This document shows positions 22,738-35,438 of a DNA stretch of 64,000 nt, piece after piece. The position numbers were made by a program, and so were the translations under genes. Under the pieces are notes generated by a model that was not told the DNA's origin, ran no database searches, and was given only the letters and a program-made list of their open reading frames with translations. The first letter of the stretch is position 1. Every line of letters starts with the position of its first letter. The stretch comes from Sclerodactyla briareus (taxonomy: Eukaryota; Echinodermata; Holothuroidea; Dendrochirotida; Sclerodactylidae), in NCBI GenBank assembly GCA_026419785.1, contig JAODTK010005859.1, positions 124,001-188,000 on the forward strand, written 5' to 3'.

Positions 22738-23925
22738 ATACACAAGGCATGACGGCTAGATTCCTTCTGCATCATTGCCCTTTGCAAAGGAATAAAAACA
22801 GTTCGAGGTGCTGATATTGAGGGCCAATTATTTCCACATTTCCCACAAAATGGGTTATTTGTTCGATTCGGCTTAGCAGGTATTTTGTCGTTTGGTACTG
22901 AAAATACCAAAAGGTTTGTTAATTCAGCGCCGTGAAGGGGAAAAAAACCCACGGCCCACAGACAAACAAACTTCGTGCACCCAGACGGGGATTTCAGGTG
23001 CGCGGGTTCTATTTATTTAGGACTGTACTTCCCCTAAAACTACAGTGTGAATACAACAGAAGAATGCGAACAAAAGGGATCTGAATTCCCAGGCTAACGA
23101 AGTGTATATGGCAATGTTCGAATCAGTAGGCCTCCAAGTTGGATAGCAGGGACCGTTTCTAGGGTATTCGGTTTAGCCTGTTGCCGATCACTGTACGGGA
23201 TATAAATGGCACTACCATTTCTATACCTTGTTGGGTCTCATCCAAAGGCGTGAGGGACGTTGAACCGGGTGCAGGGAATAGCACTGAGATTAAAAACTAA
23301 AAAATAAGATAGCTACAGGCAATAACTAATTCTCTGGAAACTTGGCAAGAGATAAGGCAAAATCTTTTAAATTAGCGGGATTTTTTGTTATCAAAGGCTC
23401 ATAAGATGTGCCCGAAAGAAATTTATTGGTTTTTTAGCCCGAGTGACTTTACTATGAAATTCTGTATGCCTATTTCGATTAATTGAGTATATCGTAAAAT
23501 CGTAATAACATAATAGTTTTCATCTTAAGTGGGGACCATTTTCCAAATTAAAATTTAGACAGGGGCAAAAAGGTGAAACAGGCAGACTGGTCGGGTTTCA
23601 AATGAACATCGGGCTTTCTACAATAGCATATGTCAGCATGGTGCGATTCATTAAACGTGCCGTGACTGGCATATACACAACGAGTCAACTTAAATAGTTT
23701 TGATGGAATGGGCTGTATATTTACGCCAAACAATATTTTGATGGGCTCAGTAGGTTGGACTGAAATCATTTAGTTGGTTAGTCAGGATTGCTGACGGTGC
23801 CGCCCCCTTGATGCCTATAACGTCCTGTACACAGGGCATCTGTCTCACGGTCTGAAACCGGTCCTCGTTACAATGTGCGCGTAGTCGGTGTTATTCTATA
23901 AGAGAGGTATCCGGTACGTGATCCA

Positions 23926-23972
23926 GCACACACCCGCACACACCCGAACACACACAAACACAAGTACACACA

Positions 23973-24004
<32 letters not shown>

Positions 24005-24033
24005 GCCCACACACAACAGGCACACACACACAT
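23926..24033. repeat. CA microsatellite
   Basis: About 108 bases of CA units with CCG and AAG interruptions. The purest part is near 23,970-24,002. Confidence 0.95.
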
Positions 24034-25108
24034 GCGTGAATGGAATAGATACAAGTGTTCACAATTTCCCAATTTGACCCCTAAAAGAAAGAAGAGAAGG
24101 ATTGATTTGCTTGATTACTCCGGTACCACGTGACCTGAAATGAACAGGTAATGTATTCGAGTGATAGGAGGAATCTGAATCGGAAACACTATACGGACTG
24201 TACGGAAAAAGCCTCTGCGGAGGAGAATGGCAGGTAGCCTGTTCTTTATTCGACACGAATATGAATGCCCACCTATCCTTGTCAAGCCAGTCAGAGGGCA
24301 AACAAGTAGTAGTGTGTAGTACTGCTTCAACGTAGTCTCGCGCTCAATTAATATTTATCGAGGATAGCCGAATCAGCGGGAGATGGAGATCCTTTTCCCA
24401 GAATTGTGATTTTATTATTTCCCCAACAATACAATCCATTCCAACAGTGTGTCATTCTCTTACTACAAGATATTCCTTGTGTGGTTGGTCGATTTGCCCG
24501 ATATTTTTTCCAGTACGTAACCTGTTAACCAAACTCTGGGTTCTTCTTCCTTCAATACTTGCCCAATGTTTCAAAACTATGCTCCACCTTCTGTAACAGA
24601 TTACACGATTTACCCCTAACTGAGAACCGAGTTCCGCGGCTTGACCCTGTTATTGTTTTCCCGTCCGGGAGTATTGGGGAATCATCATGGCAAACAATCA
24701 ACTTAATTCCCATTAGATTCACCATCCGCAACAACTGTTGGTACTCTAATTGGGGTAACAAGGGTGAAAGAGGAAATGCAGATTTTTAGGGACTCCCTCA
24801 TCTATTTATATCTAGGACAGACTTCCATACCTCGCCGCACAGTAAATCTTCCTGCAATATAGAATATTTATGATGACTTGCAGATTTTGTTTTATCCAGA
24901 TTGAGAGCGTCCCCCTAGCTTATATAGTTAAGAAAAATAATAAAAGTACATTTTGCGTGACTGAAATGACTAAAGAACCACCACGAACTATACAGCGAAC
25001 AGCCCTTTTTAGAACTGATAAGGAGACAATTCTAACCGAAACAAAACTACTAAACCCATGCATTTACACCCGTGCGGATAAAAACACTGATATGCATTCA
25101 GTTCACTT

Positions 25109-25282
25109 ATTTTAATATCAATATATATATAAATACACTATATATAAATAATATAATAAATTAATATAATTAATATATATCATAAATATAATATGAATAT
25201 AATATAATATAATTTAATATAATATATATAATATACTATAATAATAATAAATATAATATAATAAATATAATATAATTAATGT
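25109..25282. repeat. AT-rich low-complexity tract
   Basis: About 170 bases of ATATA, AATATAAT and TAATAATAA words with almost no G or C. Confidence 0.95.
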
Positions 25283-25296
25283 ATGGATGAATTAGA

Positions 25297-25505
25297 AGCC
25301 GTGGGTCACACCTGACCGATTCTAAGGCCCGATTCATGATCGGCCGACTAGAAATGAAATCGTTGAAGAAATCGGCCAGTGTGACCACTCTCCCTTTTTC
25401 CAATCTGCGGCCGATCCGATCCGAGTCTGACATTTCAACTCTAATCGGCCCCGACCGAAACGTGATCGGCCAGTCTGACCTCTTTGCCGGGAGTTTCGTG
25501 TTCCC
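25297..25505. repeat. ATCGGCC-motif dispersed repeat, copy 1
   Basis: At least five occurrences of ATCGGCC or GGCCGAT in both orientations, with TGTGACCACTCT in the middle and CAGTCTGACC near the end. The same words recur at 30,895-31,062. Sub-terminal repeated motifs in both orientations are typical of small non-autonomous DNA transposons. Ends are not sharp enough to define terminal repeats. Confidence 0.55.
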
Positions 25506-25999
25506 GTTATTCACGATGTCCGTTGAGAAAATTTGGGAAAATCAATAGCATTTTAACGAGGCGTGCTGATTCTGATCAATTACGAATAACAAATTAGATA
25601 ATTCAATGCGGCGCCCTGAGAGGCCTTAATCACACGTCCGATTATAATATGCTCATTCAAATGGTATATTTATGTGACTGAATCGGACGGAGCTTCGTAC
25701 TCATACTAGCCTAAGTACTTGCCTATACATTAGTGTTATATTAACAGTGATGTTTTGTCCTGTGGGACGTACATTAGCCTCTGTGACAGTTTGGAGTGTG
25801 ACATTCTCGTTTGTAGTGTTTTGACTCCAGCCAATTAGTGTACATACCCCAAATAGATAGTCTCTAGCCTTTGTTCGACTAGTGCTGCCCGTTAGCCTAT
25901 GTGCATAGACTACACTATGAAGTGGTTCTCAAACCGTTATGGAGTAACGAAGTGATCACAGACTAGCAGTAGCAACGCCTAGCAACCGCTCTGAATTAA

Positions 26000-26251
26000 T
26001 TCTCGCGAAACTGGTGCTCGTGCAAGAATTCGCAATCTTGTTTCGATACGTCGGACTGGCCTGGGATTTCGATTTTTCGCACTGACGTTTTCTTCAACAC
26101 GGATGAGCCCAATCCATTGGAGAGCTCCTACAAATCTGATATGTACGATCCTGACGTGCTCCCCGGGGGGCTTTTGGAGGGATTCTCAAACATGGAGGAA
26201 AAGCATTATCAAGTCGCTGTGTGGATAATTATGATTCTTGATCTATACTAA
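26000..26251 (+). other. coding-like open frame, unassigned
   Basis: An open frame of 83 codons between two stops (TAA at 25,997 and TAA at 26,249) with no early ATG. Its second half is acidic and protein-like: DVFFNTDEPNPLESSY, then DMYDPDVLPGGLLEGF, then MEEKHYQVAVWII. Codon choice in this part favours C or G at third positions, unlike its surroundings. No family is recognised. It could be an exon or a transposon remnant. Confidence 0.25.
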
Positions 26252-27099
26252 CTGGTTTGGGTTCCCAGTACTTATTTCCATTTCGTTTCATTATATAGTT
26301 TGATCCGGAACATCACACACAAACAATAACATAAACAAATAAAGGATCATGATGAACAAAGGAACTAAATCCTTAGCCTGGAGGCTGTTCACCCTAGTAA
26401 TAAATAACGAGAACAATACCAACACAAATTCAAATATAGTGGGATAAAGACAGAAAATGTCTTCTCACCTCTGCAGAATGACTGAGGGGAGCCGAAGTAG
26501 GCGCACTCTCTGACATCAGGTGGCAAGTAAGACCACCCTCTAGGAAAAGTATTAATAAAATTAGTTCTTAAAAGATCAGTTCTACCGAATCGGTTATTTA
26601 AAGAAGATTAGCACCACGACGACTATTCATCTTAATATTATTGGAAACAACTGTAGCAAACAAAGTTACCAAATAGACACTTGGCAACAAAGAGAAAAGA
26701 AGGAGATTGTACCTATTGGAAAAGATGCCAATAATATTAAGAGGCGGGTATTATATCCATTTCGCGCCTCTTCTGCCCTAAGATAAAACGAGAGGCGTCC
26801 TCTGGACACCCCTCCATTCGATTCTCTGGGTCAAGTTCGAGGCCCCCAAGCAGGTAGCCCATACTCAAGCACAGTCACAAAAAGGATTTGAAGCAAGCCG
26901 TAAGCGGACTCCTTATTTAGGCCACAGAAATAGAACGCAAAAAACCTGTATTTTATTAGCTTTAGTAACCACAACAATGTTACAGTGAGGGTCAAGGAAG
27001 ATCGACTGTCAAAGTGACAGACACACAGTCATAAAGTAATACTGAGTAGGAACATTGCTCTTCCTAGAAAGGCGCATGTGCTGCCTTGACAATTTAAGT

Positions 27100-27560
27100 G
27101 CCAACCTTGACAAGATCATCCTGCAAACTCCTGGCAACCCTCATTGCTGGCAACAAATATTATAACAAAGCATCATCAGCAACAGCGAACATGCGGAATG
27201 AGATTAAGAAATAAAATCATCACTAAAAAGTACAATAATGGTAGGACCCCATACACTACCCGAGGGAACCCCAGACCGAACCTAACCCCATCAAAAAAAA
27301 CTACCCTGATATTGGACCTTTGCATCTATTACACAGAAACCAGAATCCATCTCCACACAAGGCCCAGTGATATTAAATTGCTTAGAAGTTTCTGCAATAG
27401 TATATTATGGGGCATCCTATGGAAGGCTTTAGAAAAGTCTAGAAATATAGCATCAATTATTGAGTGGTTTGCCCCTTATCACGAGCACTGGCCCAAGAAT
27501 AAGAAATATTCAAAGCTCGCTATGATATCTCTATGATAATTACTATTCTGAGCATCTACA
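27100..27560 (-). mobile_element. CR1/Jockey-like LINE reverse transcriptase fragment
   Basis: Minus-strand remnant of RT with three ordered landmarks: DAIFLDFSKAFHRMPHNILL (27,395-27,460), GVPSGSVWGP (27,244-27,272, for the usual GVPQGSVLGP) and FAVADDALL (27,163-27,189, the catalytic Asp pair). The pieces lie in different frames, with a stop near 27,300, so it is dead or misread. Its sequence differs clearly from the element at 17.3-19.4 kb, so it is a separate lineage. I cannot trace the thumb region to the left of 27,100. Confidence 0.8.
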
Positions 27561-28497
27561 TCTTCGTAGCCTTCGGTTGTGTCAAAACCTCGAATGACAA
27601 TTACAATGCAATTAAACTAATATAGATTCGCTAGCACAATTTTCACTTCCATAAATGACAATTGTGGGCCAAAGCTCTAAACTTCGGGGTCGGGGGTTGG
27701 TCCCATACGCATATTATAAACCCATGCTCCAGCGTACTAACTTCTCATGTAGAGAACAAGAAGGGCACGTTCTGCCCATACAGTGGCGATCCAGCCGAGG
27801 GACACATCGAATGCACATCCAATTATGCACACCATTGGCGTATTACGGGTGGGTGTCACGGGGACACCCCCCCACCCCGACAAAGCTGTGACCCCCCCAG
27901 GTGCCCCCCCGTGGGAAATCGGCCCACCTATTCCCATTCTGCCACTTCGCTCTTTTGCAGGCAAGGCAATCAAGCGCCGCAGCCCTCCACCCCCGAGAGA
28001 GAGGGGGAGATAGCAACTTTTTTTCTGATGCTTTATATGCCATAACGGCATTAATTTTGAAGGAAGTTGAAAAACTTCCCTATGAGTAGCCGAATAGCCG
28101 CGATGCGGGCCATGTAGTGTCCCGATATCTGACGGTGATGTGAAAGATCAATTCGAGTGAATTTGGTGTATCCTGTCTTGGATCACCTTATTCCGAATGA
28201 ATCGGCGTTTCAAACACAGTTGCATGTAGGCCTAAATATGTGCAATTTTTTCTTCGGAATATGAAACCGGAACAATGGAAGGATGTGACACGACTACGAG
28301 CAACAGGAAGACCCAGTGCCAGTGCCGCACTACAGGGGAGCCTGAGAGGTGTGGGGGGGGGGGAAGGAAGACCGGTCCACATTCAGTCCTTTCTTTCGCG
28401 GTCCTCTCCCCCTCCTAGTTTGGAGAGGGACTAGAGAAGAGAGGATGATTAGATACCTAAAGGTGTTTGAGATACTTGAAATAATTTAGTATTCTTA

Positions 28498-29207
28498 ACC
28501 CGCGTTTCCATGCACGCGGGCGTGCGTTTTTGAGACTCGTTTTCCATGCACGCGGGGGGCGGGCGGGGCGTTTTCTTTTCTCGAGCACACGCAATCTCTT
28601 CTCACTTTTCGCGTGTATATGCGCTATATAAGAACGATTAAGCTCTTTATTATTATTGTTATTATAGTTTTTGTTTTTTATTAATTGTTACTTATTTTAT
28701 TATTATTATTATTATTATTTATCAAACACGAGACGCATACTAGTGTTTGTAAACCTAAACACGGTGTTCTTTTCTGTAAACCATTGTTCTGTCACGATCA
28801 CGGCCCACTATTAAAAGCTTCACAATTGACAGTTTTTGCTATTTAATTAGCAGATACTTGACCTATCCATGGTTAACATAACATCAATATGTGTTCAAAA
28901 TAGGTGTCGGCCGTTAAAAATAGAGACAATCTGTATAAAATCTCATCCCTATGTTGAAACAGTTGAATGTTGGTTTTGAACATTATTTGAACATAACGTT
29001 GTCATCTACTCTCCATTATCGGGCTACAAGCCATTAGATTGTCAGGGCAATCCCCGGGAATCGATTACGAAATACCACGCGGACACGCGGGCGGGCGGAA
29101 AAATCGCTACATGACCGATTCGAGAAACGCCCGCCCGCTCGCCGGCCTGCCGGCCCGCCCGCCCGCCGGCCCGCCTCCCGCGTGGTCATGGAAACGGCTC
29201 CATTGAA
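28498..29207. mobile_element. ~0.7-kb inverted-repeat element with GC-rich ends (MITE-like)
   Basis: The left end is CGTTTCCATGCACGCGGGCG. The right end, read on the opposite strand, is CCGTTTCCATGACCACGCGGG, followed in both by G/C-rich GGGCGGGC words. A second TTTTCCATGCACGCGGGG sits 36 bp inside the left end. The interior is AT-rich with an ATT repeat and no ORF. Imperfect terminal inverted repeats around a non-coding core fit a non-autonomous DNA transposon. A target-site duplication is not evident. Confidence 0.6.
28695..28720. repeat. ATT microsatellite
   Basis: Short run of TTA/ATT units within the inverted-repeat element. Confidence 0.9.
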
Positions 29208-29741
29208 AATAACGATGACGATTTTAGCGCCCCCCGCCCGCGTGCAGGGAACGCGGCTTCAGTGAGATTTCGTTTATTGGATATTTCCTGAATAATACTG
29301 AAAAATCTCCCATACCCCCCACCGGGCTTTCCCCTAGTCCCCATGAGTCGGGGCCCTTGACATATCTCCTCTCGTTGTCTTCTGCCCCCTTCCGAAAATT
29401 TCGTCTCCCCCCTGATCGCTCCATAAGTTTCCGAGGCTGAACTGCGAGGGTTTCTCGAAGAAAGTGTGTGTGGGGGAATAATATCATTGCGGTCACGGCC
29501 TTTAGAGCACAACACCTCTTACAAATCTCCCACATGCCAACGATCGCAGAGGGCCGTCTGTATATATTGTGATTTCATGTTTCTCCGAAATATGAACTGT
29601 GATGATGTTCCTGAGAAAAAATATTCGTTCCAACTACCGAGAAGATGACAATTGTTCGCGAGTTCTTTTTTCGCTTATGAAAGTTGTGACCCCCGGTAAA
29701 GTTTTGTAACCCCTTGCTCGATAATCCTGGCTACGCCACTG

Positions 29742-32380
29742 ATGCGCGCCAAATATGTGGGCCCGCCTAATTATATATCATGTCATAATGTTGGTTTCAT
29801 AATGACCGCAACCATAAATTTAACAAACTACGTATTTGGACTGAGTAGCGCTGTATGTATAAGGGTTCTTCTATACTGGCCCAAACAACAATCGCGCCGT
29901 GTTATTATTATTTCCTGTGGAAACGCCGGGTAGTCTATACACGTGTCCCAATAAAAAAAAGTAATGATATAGGCGTAACGTATTGGGCGCGACCACGTGT
30001 AAATCACATCAAAAAGGACCTCTCGAATATTTATTGGAACCACTCAGAAAAGGATGATCGTCCAAGATTTCAGAAAGGGAAGGGAAATACTAGAAGGCCC
30101 GGATGGTGGAGCACTACGGCTCCCAGAAAACGTTTTGACAAAGTGATTTCGTCAAATTCCGACCAAGGAGCGGATCGGTGGTATGCTGAAGCTCCGTAAA
30201 CCCCACCCTCCAGCCATGGCTTCAAGCGCGATCACCGGCTTGTTTCAGTGTGCTATTTGCACCAATGCATAAACGACCACCTGAAAGTGAATTGCATTGA
30301 CAGCTGGCTGGAAGTGAGCATTGTTGTTTCCACACGATACTGTATGACATACTATTGGCCCTTGAGCTCGACAAAGCGAGTGAAAGAGTTACCTAAAATA
30401 TTTTAGCTTACTGAGCACTGATTTACCATTTTTCGTCGATTCCCCCCCCCCCAAAAAAAATGTGGCAGAACTTCGCGCTCCGCGCGCAATAGTCGTAGTG
30501 TCGTTTTTGCGTTGGGGGCCCCATGGACGTGATTTGCAAGAAATTTACTTAATTTTTGGCAACCTCTTGAGATTGGCCCAATATCATGCCCACCATTTGA
30601 TGACGAGAAACAGTGGCCATCTGCAGGCCTGATTTGCTGAAAATTTCTTGCACGCTCCGCGCCAGCCATCGTGGCGATCCGCTAGATGGTGACATGTGCC
30701 CCCTAGGGACGAGGGAAGTGGTTAAATCCCTCCAGCGCCCTCCACTGGTAAATTACCGGCGGCGCCAATGGTACTGATAAAGGCAACAATCATCTACTGC
30801 AAAATTGGCCCCTAAAAATCTCGGGGTGAACGCAAGATCCCCTTTAATAATTCATTTATTTCAATGTAAACGTGTGTTTGAGAGACTGTAACACCTATAA
30901 GTGTGATCCGCATAGGATCGGACAACTATCTATAAGTTATAAATCGGCCGACTGAATTGGGCAATGTGACCACTCTGGCTAGATAGCGCGAAATCGTCCG
31001 ATCGAATCGGCGACTCAAAATAATCGGCCGACTGAGAATAATCGAGCAGAGTGACCACGTGCTAACAGAAAAACTTGTCTAGGTTTGATCTATGGACCCC
31101 TATGGGTATATCAGAGTAACAGATTTATTTACCATAACGTCTCAATCAACCAACGCTGTCCCATGCACCCTTCCCTTCAAGAATAACGGACAGAAATCGG
31201 ATTATATTCTATAGAGTTTTCGTGTGTCTTGGTAATCGATGCGTACTTTCCTCAAATGTGCGTAGTACATCCTTGGCATGTTGTTTTTCTCACAAATTCG
31301 CAACCAACTTGAACCTAAAGTATACGCCTGAAAGGCATTTTGATCTGTCTGAACCGACAACCCCCCACACTTTATTGTTCTCTTGCCTGTGACACGGAAT
31401 AAAAAGCTGGTCATGTGAATAGAAGTTTACTTTCCAAATGAAGTTCATAGGAACTTTCTCTAGTTCCCTATTCTACTTTCATGGCATTAAGGTTGTCTCC
31501 ATGAAGAAAATAAAACGGGACCTAGATGTGAACAAAACAAGAAAAATCCCCATACATGATAGTTTTCTGTACCCCTAAATCTGTTAAGCACATTTGGCGA
31601 AGTAAATATGCACTTGGCGTTTGGTACTCTCTATTTATTACATTATAGAAGATAAACCCACGACCGAATTTCATCACGGCCGTCCGAGTGTACCAATATG
31701 CCACGGTGTCGATTGCAAAATTCTCCTCGTGAGGTCAGTGTAAAATATGTGCCTCTGAAACCTGCAATGCCGTAGAATGGATCTGAATAATAATTTCTTT
31801 GTGAATAAATTAAATTATTTCCGTTTGAACGACGTTTGCATCCTCCTCCTGTGACGGTCAAAGTAATGTGAAATAACTCAACGATAAGGCGATTTGTGGA
31901 AATATCCGAATTTTGGGTGTGTGGTCCAGCTCCTGACATTTTTTCTTTTCACCTGTGCTAGCCAGTGCATTGGATTGTTTTGTTTTTTTTCTTGTTTTTC
32001 CTGACTATGTGAGTTGTCCAAAAAATATGCTGAGCTAGGTAAAACCGGTTTTCGGGCCCGATGAATGCTGCAATTTCATGGCCCAAGAAGAAACCGTCCG
32101 GAATCCAGGATAGCAGAGCCAAATGGAAAAAAAATAATTTGGATGGTAGGTTGACACACATGCTGATGGAAGGCAGTCTGAAGGAAAGATTTTATGCATG
32201 TGAAGGGTACCCAGGCAGGTTGCATATAATTCCCTCAGCTTATGATGGGAAATAAAAGAAAAGGGCAATACGGCAGTCAAGAATACCATGTTATGCGTAC
32301 AATGGAGTACTGGACAGGATGGCAGAACATTTTAAATAGTCACTATGTTTCATATAAGGGAAAACCGAAATCGCGGATGC
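29742..32380. other. gene-free stretch with dispersed repeats
   Basis: No gene is recognised. Around 30,440-30,780 lies a repeat with the self-complementary word CGCGCTCCGCGCGC after a C run and an A run. A copy of the ATCGGCC repeat is listed separately. A 98-codon minus frame at 31,643-31,939 has no splice or family support. Confidence 0.5.
30895..31062. repeat. ATCGGCC-motif dispersed repeat, copy 2
   Basis: Repeated AATCGGCCGACTGA words in one orientation, with ATGTGACCACTCT in the middle and AGAGTGACCACGTG at the end. These are shared with the copy at 25,297-25,505. The edges GTGTGATCCG and (other strand) GTGGTCACTCT are weakly related. Confidence 0.55.
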
Positions 32381-32384
32381 CTAC

Positions 32385-32830
32385 TCATATGCCAGATTAG
32401 TCAGACAGTCACATTCTTTCTTGAATGTCCACATCTTTGAAGAAGAAGGGAGAATGAATATGTCAAAATGACAGCTCATGCAGGGGTACACGGTAGAACA
32501 TGGAGGAGGAACAGGATCTTCTGGGGTGTTTTCAAAAGATTACATTGTAATCAAGCGATTCTGTGGATATGACAACCATTCGAAACTATACGTGTCACTA
32601 CGTACATGAGCGGGGCAAAGTATCTCGGTATGTGTTGTCTCATATCTGTATGTTGTCTAGAAACGTGTGAATAACGGCCTGTAACTCCAAGCTTGACAAT
32701 CGCAACAATATAGTTGAGTTCAAAAAGTTTGCATGACGTCAGGATGGAAAGTGTCCTCTGTCTGACTGACACCTGGGCACAATACAATGTTATACCGCCC
32801 GTTGAGGGATATCAATGCTTTACATAAACG
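32385..32830 (+). mobile_element. possible relic of one or two LINE ORFs
   Basis: Two weak protein signals lie on the plus strand. At 32,408-32,450 the frame reads VTFFLECPHL, like the H..FLECP zinc-knuckle end of many LINE polyproteins. At 32,730-32,820 the frame reads VLCLTDTWAQYN followed by PPVEGYQ, like the LCLTETWL....GY signature of LINE apurinic endonucleases. The order (a C-terminal motif before an N-terminal one) would mean two adjacent fragments. Both are short and in interrupted frames. Confidence 0.35.
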
Positions 32831-34994
32831 ATAATGAGGAGTGGGAATTACGCCATATTTTAGAAGATGATATATTTTCAGTTATAGCTACCCCCCCCCA
32901 AAAAACATTGGTCGTCCTGCTCTTAGTATTCTCATATTCGATCTGTGAGGAGCGGGCTGGGCAGCAAGGAAGGTTTGGTGGTTGAGGATAGCAGGATAGC
33001 CAGAACAAGAAAAAATGGACATGACGTGGAAGTGAAGGATATTGGAATTAATGCAAAAACTTGCAAGGCGTTAGGTGAACCGTAGTGAGGGGCCCTATAC
33101 GCAAAACATGTGCAATTACTTTGCCAAGCACCTGCACAGTAGTTTTTTTTTTTGCTTCAGAAGACTCGGGACACAACAGTTCACCCCTCTCTAAAAGGGG
33201 TACTTGCATGTATAACTTTGGGACTTGTTTTATATTGCAGCCAACGCTGTAAGTAGCTATGTGACCAGGGGGACGGCGATTGTTATGATATAATGAGCGG
33301 ATCTCGTCGCTCGAACGATTGCGCCTCATGCTAGAACCGAAGGCCATACCGCGTGCCTTTTAGAGGGGCAGATCAAACGACAACAGCATAAGATAATTTT
33401 CAACCAGTGCAGAAAATCGAAAGTATTGGGTCATTTCTCCATGGAATGTACTAGATGCAATGCGTCTGGAGTGTTTACAGTGGGGCCGCCAAAGGGGTAT
33501 CCGGTTGGGTCAAATATTGAGTGGGGAAAGCTCACACTGTATTGCTGCAGGGCAGTTGCTAGATATTTATTATTATAATATTACAACAGTGCTTAAAAGC
33601 CCCGTATACTCCCCCCCCCCCCCCGAGTTTGGAAAAATGCATAGGACACTTCTTGTGTGTGTGAAGCTCATGTGACATTCCATATTACCAACGGTGGGTA
33701 GTGTGGTCTATATTATGCCAGTACGAAAACAAAATAGTCGGAAGCAAATGAAGCATTATAGTTCATAGGTTGCCAGTAGACGGGTCCTAGTAGTGTTCAT
33801 GGGAGGCGTAATAAAGAGTTATCGAGATTTGATAATTCCTTCAAATAACGGTAATCTAACTCGATCTAACGGCCTGCCACACATTGACACCGAACCATGT
33901 CTACTGGTCACGCGACAACTTATCGCAGTAGTATTCAGGAGGGTTGTGCCTAACACGGAAATCGGAAATTGCCTTGCGAGCCAGAATTTGGAACTGGTGA
34001 TGGAATCACCCAAGGCACGTTTTCGGAGCATTTAGGCACATGAACTATGGAGGAAATGTGCCCGTCCCCTAGATTGATAGTGCCGGACGCCTTGCAGAAC
34101 CTCATATGTCAAGAGGCGGCCTTGTGTACGGGTTTTTCTTTATTCAGGCCCAAGTGCGGGGTAGCAGTTGAATCTCTAAAGGACCCTAAACGATGATGAT
34201 GTGTATTCAGTGGGCAGAACTACCCGAGAAATTTGTTCCGATGAGTATCCGCGATATTGCCCACCAGATTGATGCTAGAACAAAGATTAAGAAACAATTG
34301 GAAAGAATGTCTGGTAATCAAACAATATGCATAAACAATCAGTGTCAAAAATTGTTAGCAGGTACCCTGAGGCCATGACTGTAGATGAAACCCAGTCTGC
34401 CGAAGGCAAAGGATCTAGGCGATACGATGTGCGTATGTATGGGTGGGTGCGCATGTGCGCGTGTGTTGTGACAGCCCGTTCCCACGATATCGAGGGAAAC
34501 GCAACATGTATCAAGTCGTGTGGTTGGGTCGGTGATCCCCAAGGTCGAGGAAGACCTATAGGAGTTCGGTATCAACGAAGGTCGTGCAAGGTCAAAAGGG
34601 GTCAATCTTAAATAGGGTTTCCGCGCGAACGAACGGAAGCAGATAGAAGAATCTGTGGGTGAGTTGACCCACGTGAATAGGAAGAAACATATTTTGACGG
34701 TGTCAACGAAAAATTTGGGGGGTGGGTAAGGAGAATTGTTGGTTACAAACTACATCGATGACATACTTAGACCTCCTTTGACCTTTTAAACCCCCATTTG
34801 ACTGATGTCATTGTGACCTGCGGGGTAATTCATTGTAACGATCAGACTCGTCTTGTTGACGAAAAGTACAAGGGTTTGAAAAACGCCTCCTGACAATCTT
34901 AAAGTTCATTCACCTTTCCTCATGTTTCCTTCCACGCACGAATCTACCCAAGCTGTAGGAAGATATAGGATTTGACCATGGGCGTCGATTCTGC

Positions 34995-35060
34995 GGGGGG
35001 GGGGGGGGACCGGGGGAAATAATATCAAATCCCCCCCCCACTTTTCGAAAGTGTGGGAGA
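34995..35060. repeat. G14 run facing C9 run
   Basis: A 14-base G run (34,995-35,008) is followed by ACCGGGGG and, after AAATAATATCAAAT, by a 9-base C run (35,031-35,039). The G and C tracts are complementary and could pair as a stem. Directly after comes a short hairpin, CACTTTTCGAAAGTG. Confidence 0.7.
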
Positions 35061-35413
35061 AATGAAATCGCATGCTTCCAGGTTGTGTGATGTCCATTGG
35101 GAGTGGACATGAAAAAAGCAATGGAGCAAAAGCAAAATGGGGCGAGATGTTAAAGTGCCTAATTTTCATCGAATCAAGATGAGTGAGAAAATTTTCGCCG
35201 CGTTCCCGCGGATCCACATGGGTGTAATTAGTATCGACTTTCCATATTGTACGGAAAAAGAATTTCGGCCCCCGGCCATGGGGCTTAGACTGTTATATGT
35301 TACTTACGTTATCAACTTCAAAAATAATCCTCAACCAATCTTCGAATTTAGAAAATAGCCTGCATAGACTATCGCAGATCTAAACCTAATTTACGGGCCC
35401 TGAATCACATTCT

Positions 35414-35438
35414 CCCCCCCCCCCCCCCCCCCCCCCCC
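35414..35438. repeat. 25-base C homopolymer
   Basis: The longest pure C run in the window. The true length is uncertain because homopolymers are poorly read. Confidence 0.9.

Larger units (their letters stand above)
22601..25108. other. gene-free stretch with CA repeats
   Basis: No gene is recognised. A 70-codon minus frame at 24,552-24,761 (HDDSPILPDGKTI in the middle) looks protein-like but has no splice support and no family match. The rest is unique-looking AT-rich sequence and two CA repeats. Confidence 0.5.
27781..29741. repeat. interval between inverted CAGTGGCG termini
   Basis: The left edge reads CAGTGGCGATCCAG (27,781). The right edge read on the other strand is CAGTGGCGTAGCCAGG (ending 29,741). 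CAGTGGCG with a following CCAG is a common terminus of short DNA-transposon-like repeats in invertebrates. The flanks do not show a matching target duplication, so these may be ends of two different copies rather than one 2-kb element. A CAGTGGCGATCC word also occurs near 58,532. Confidence 0.4.
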
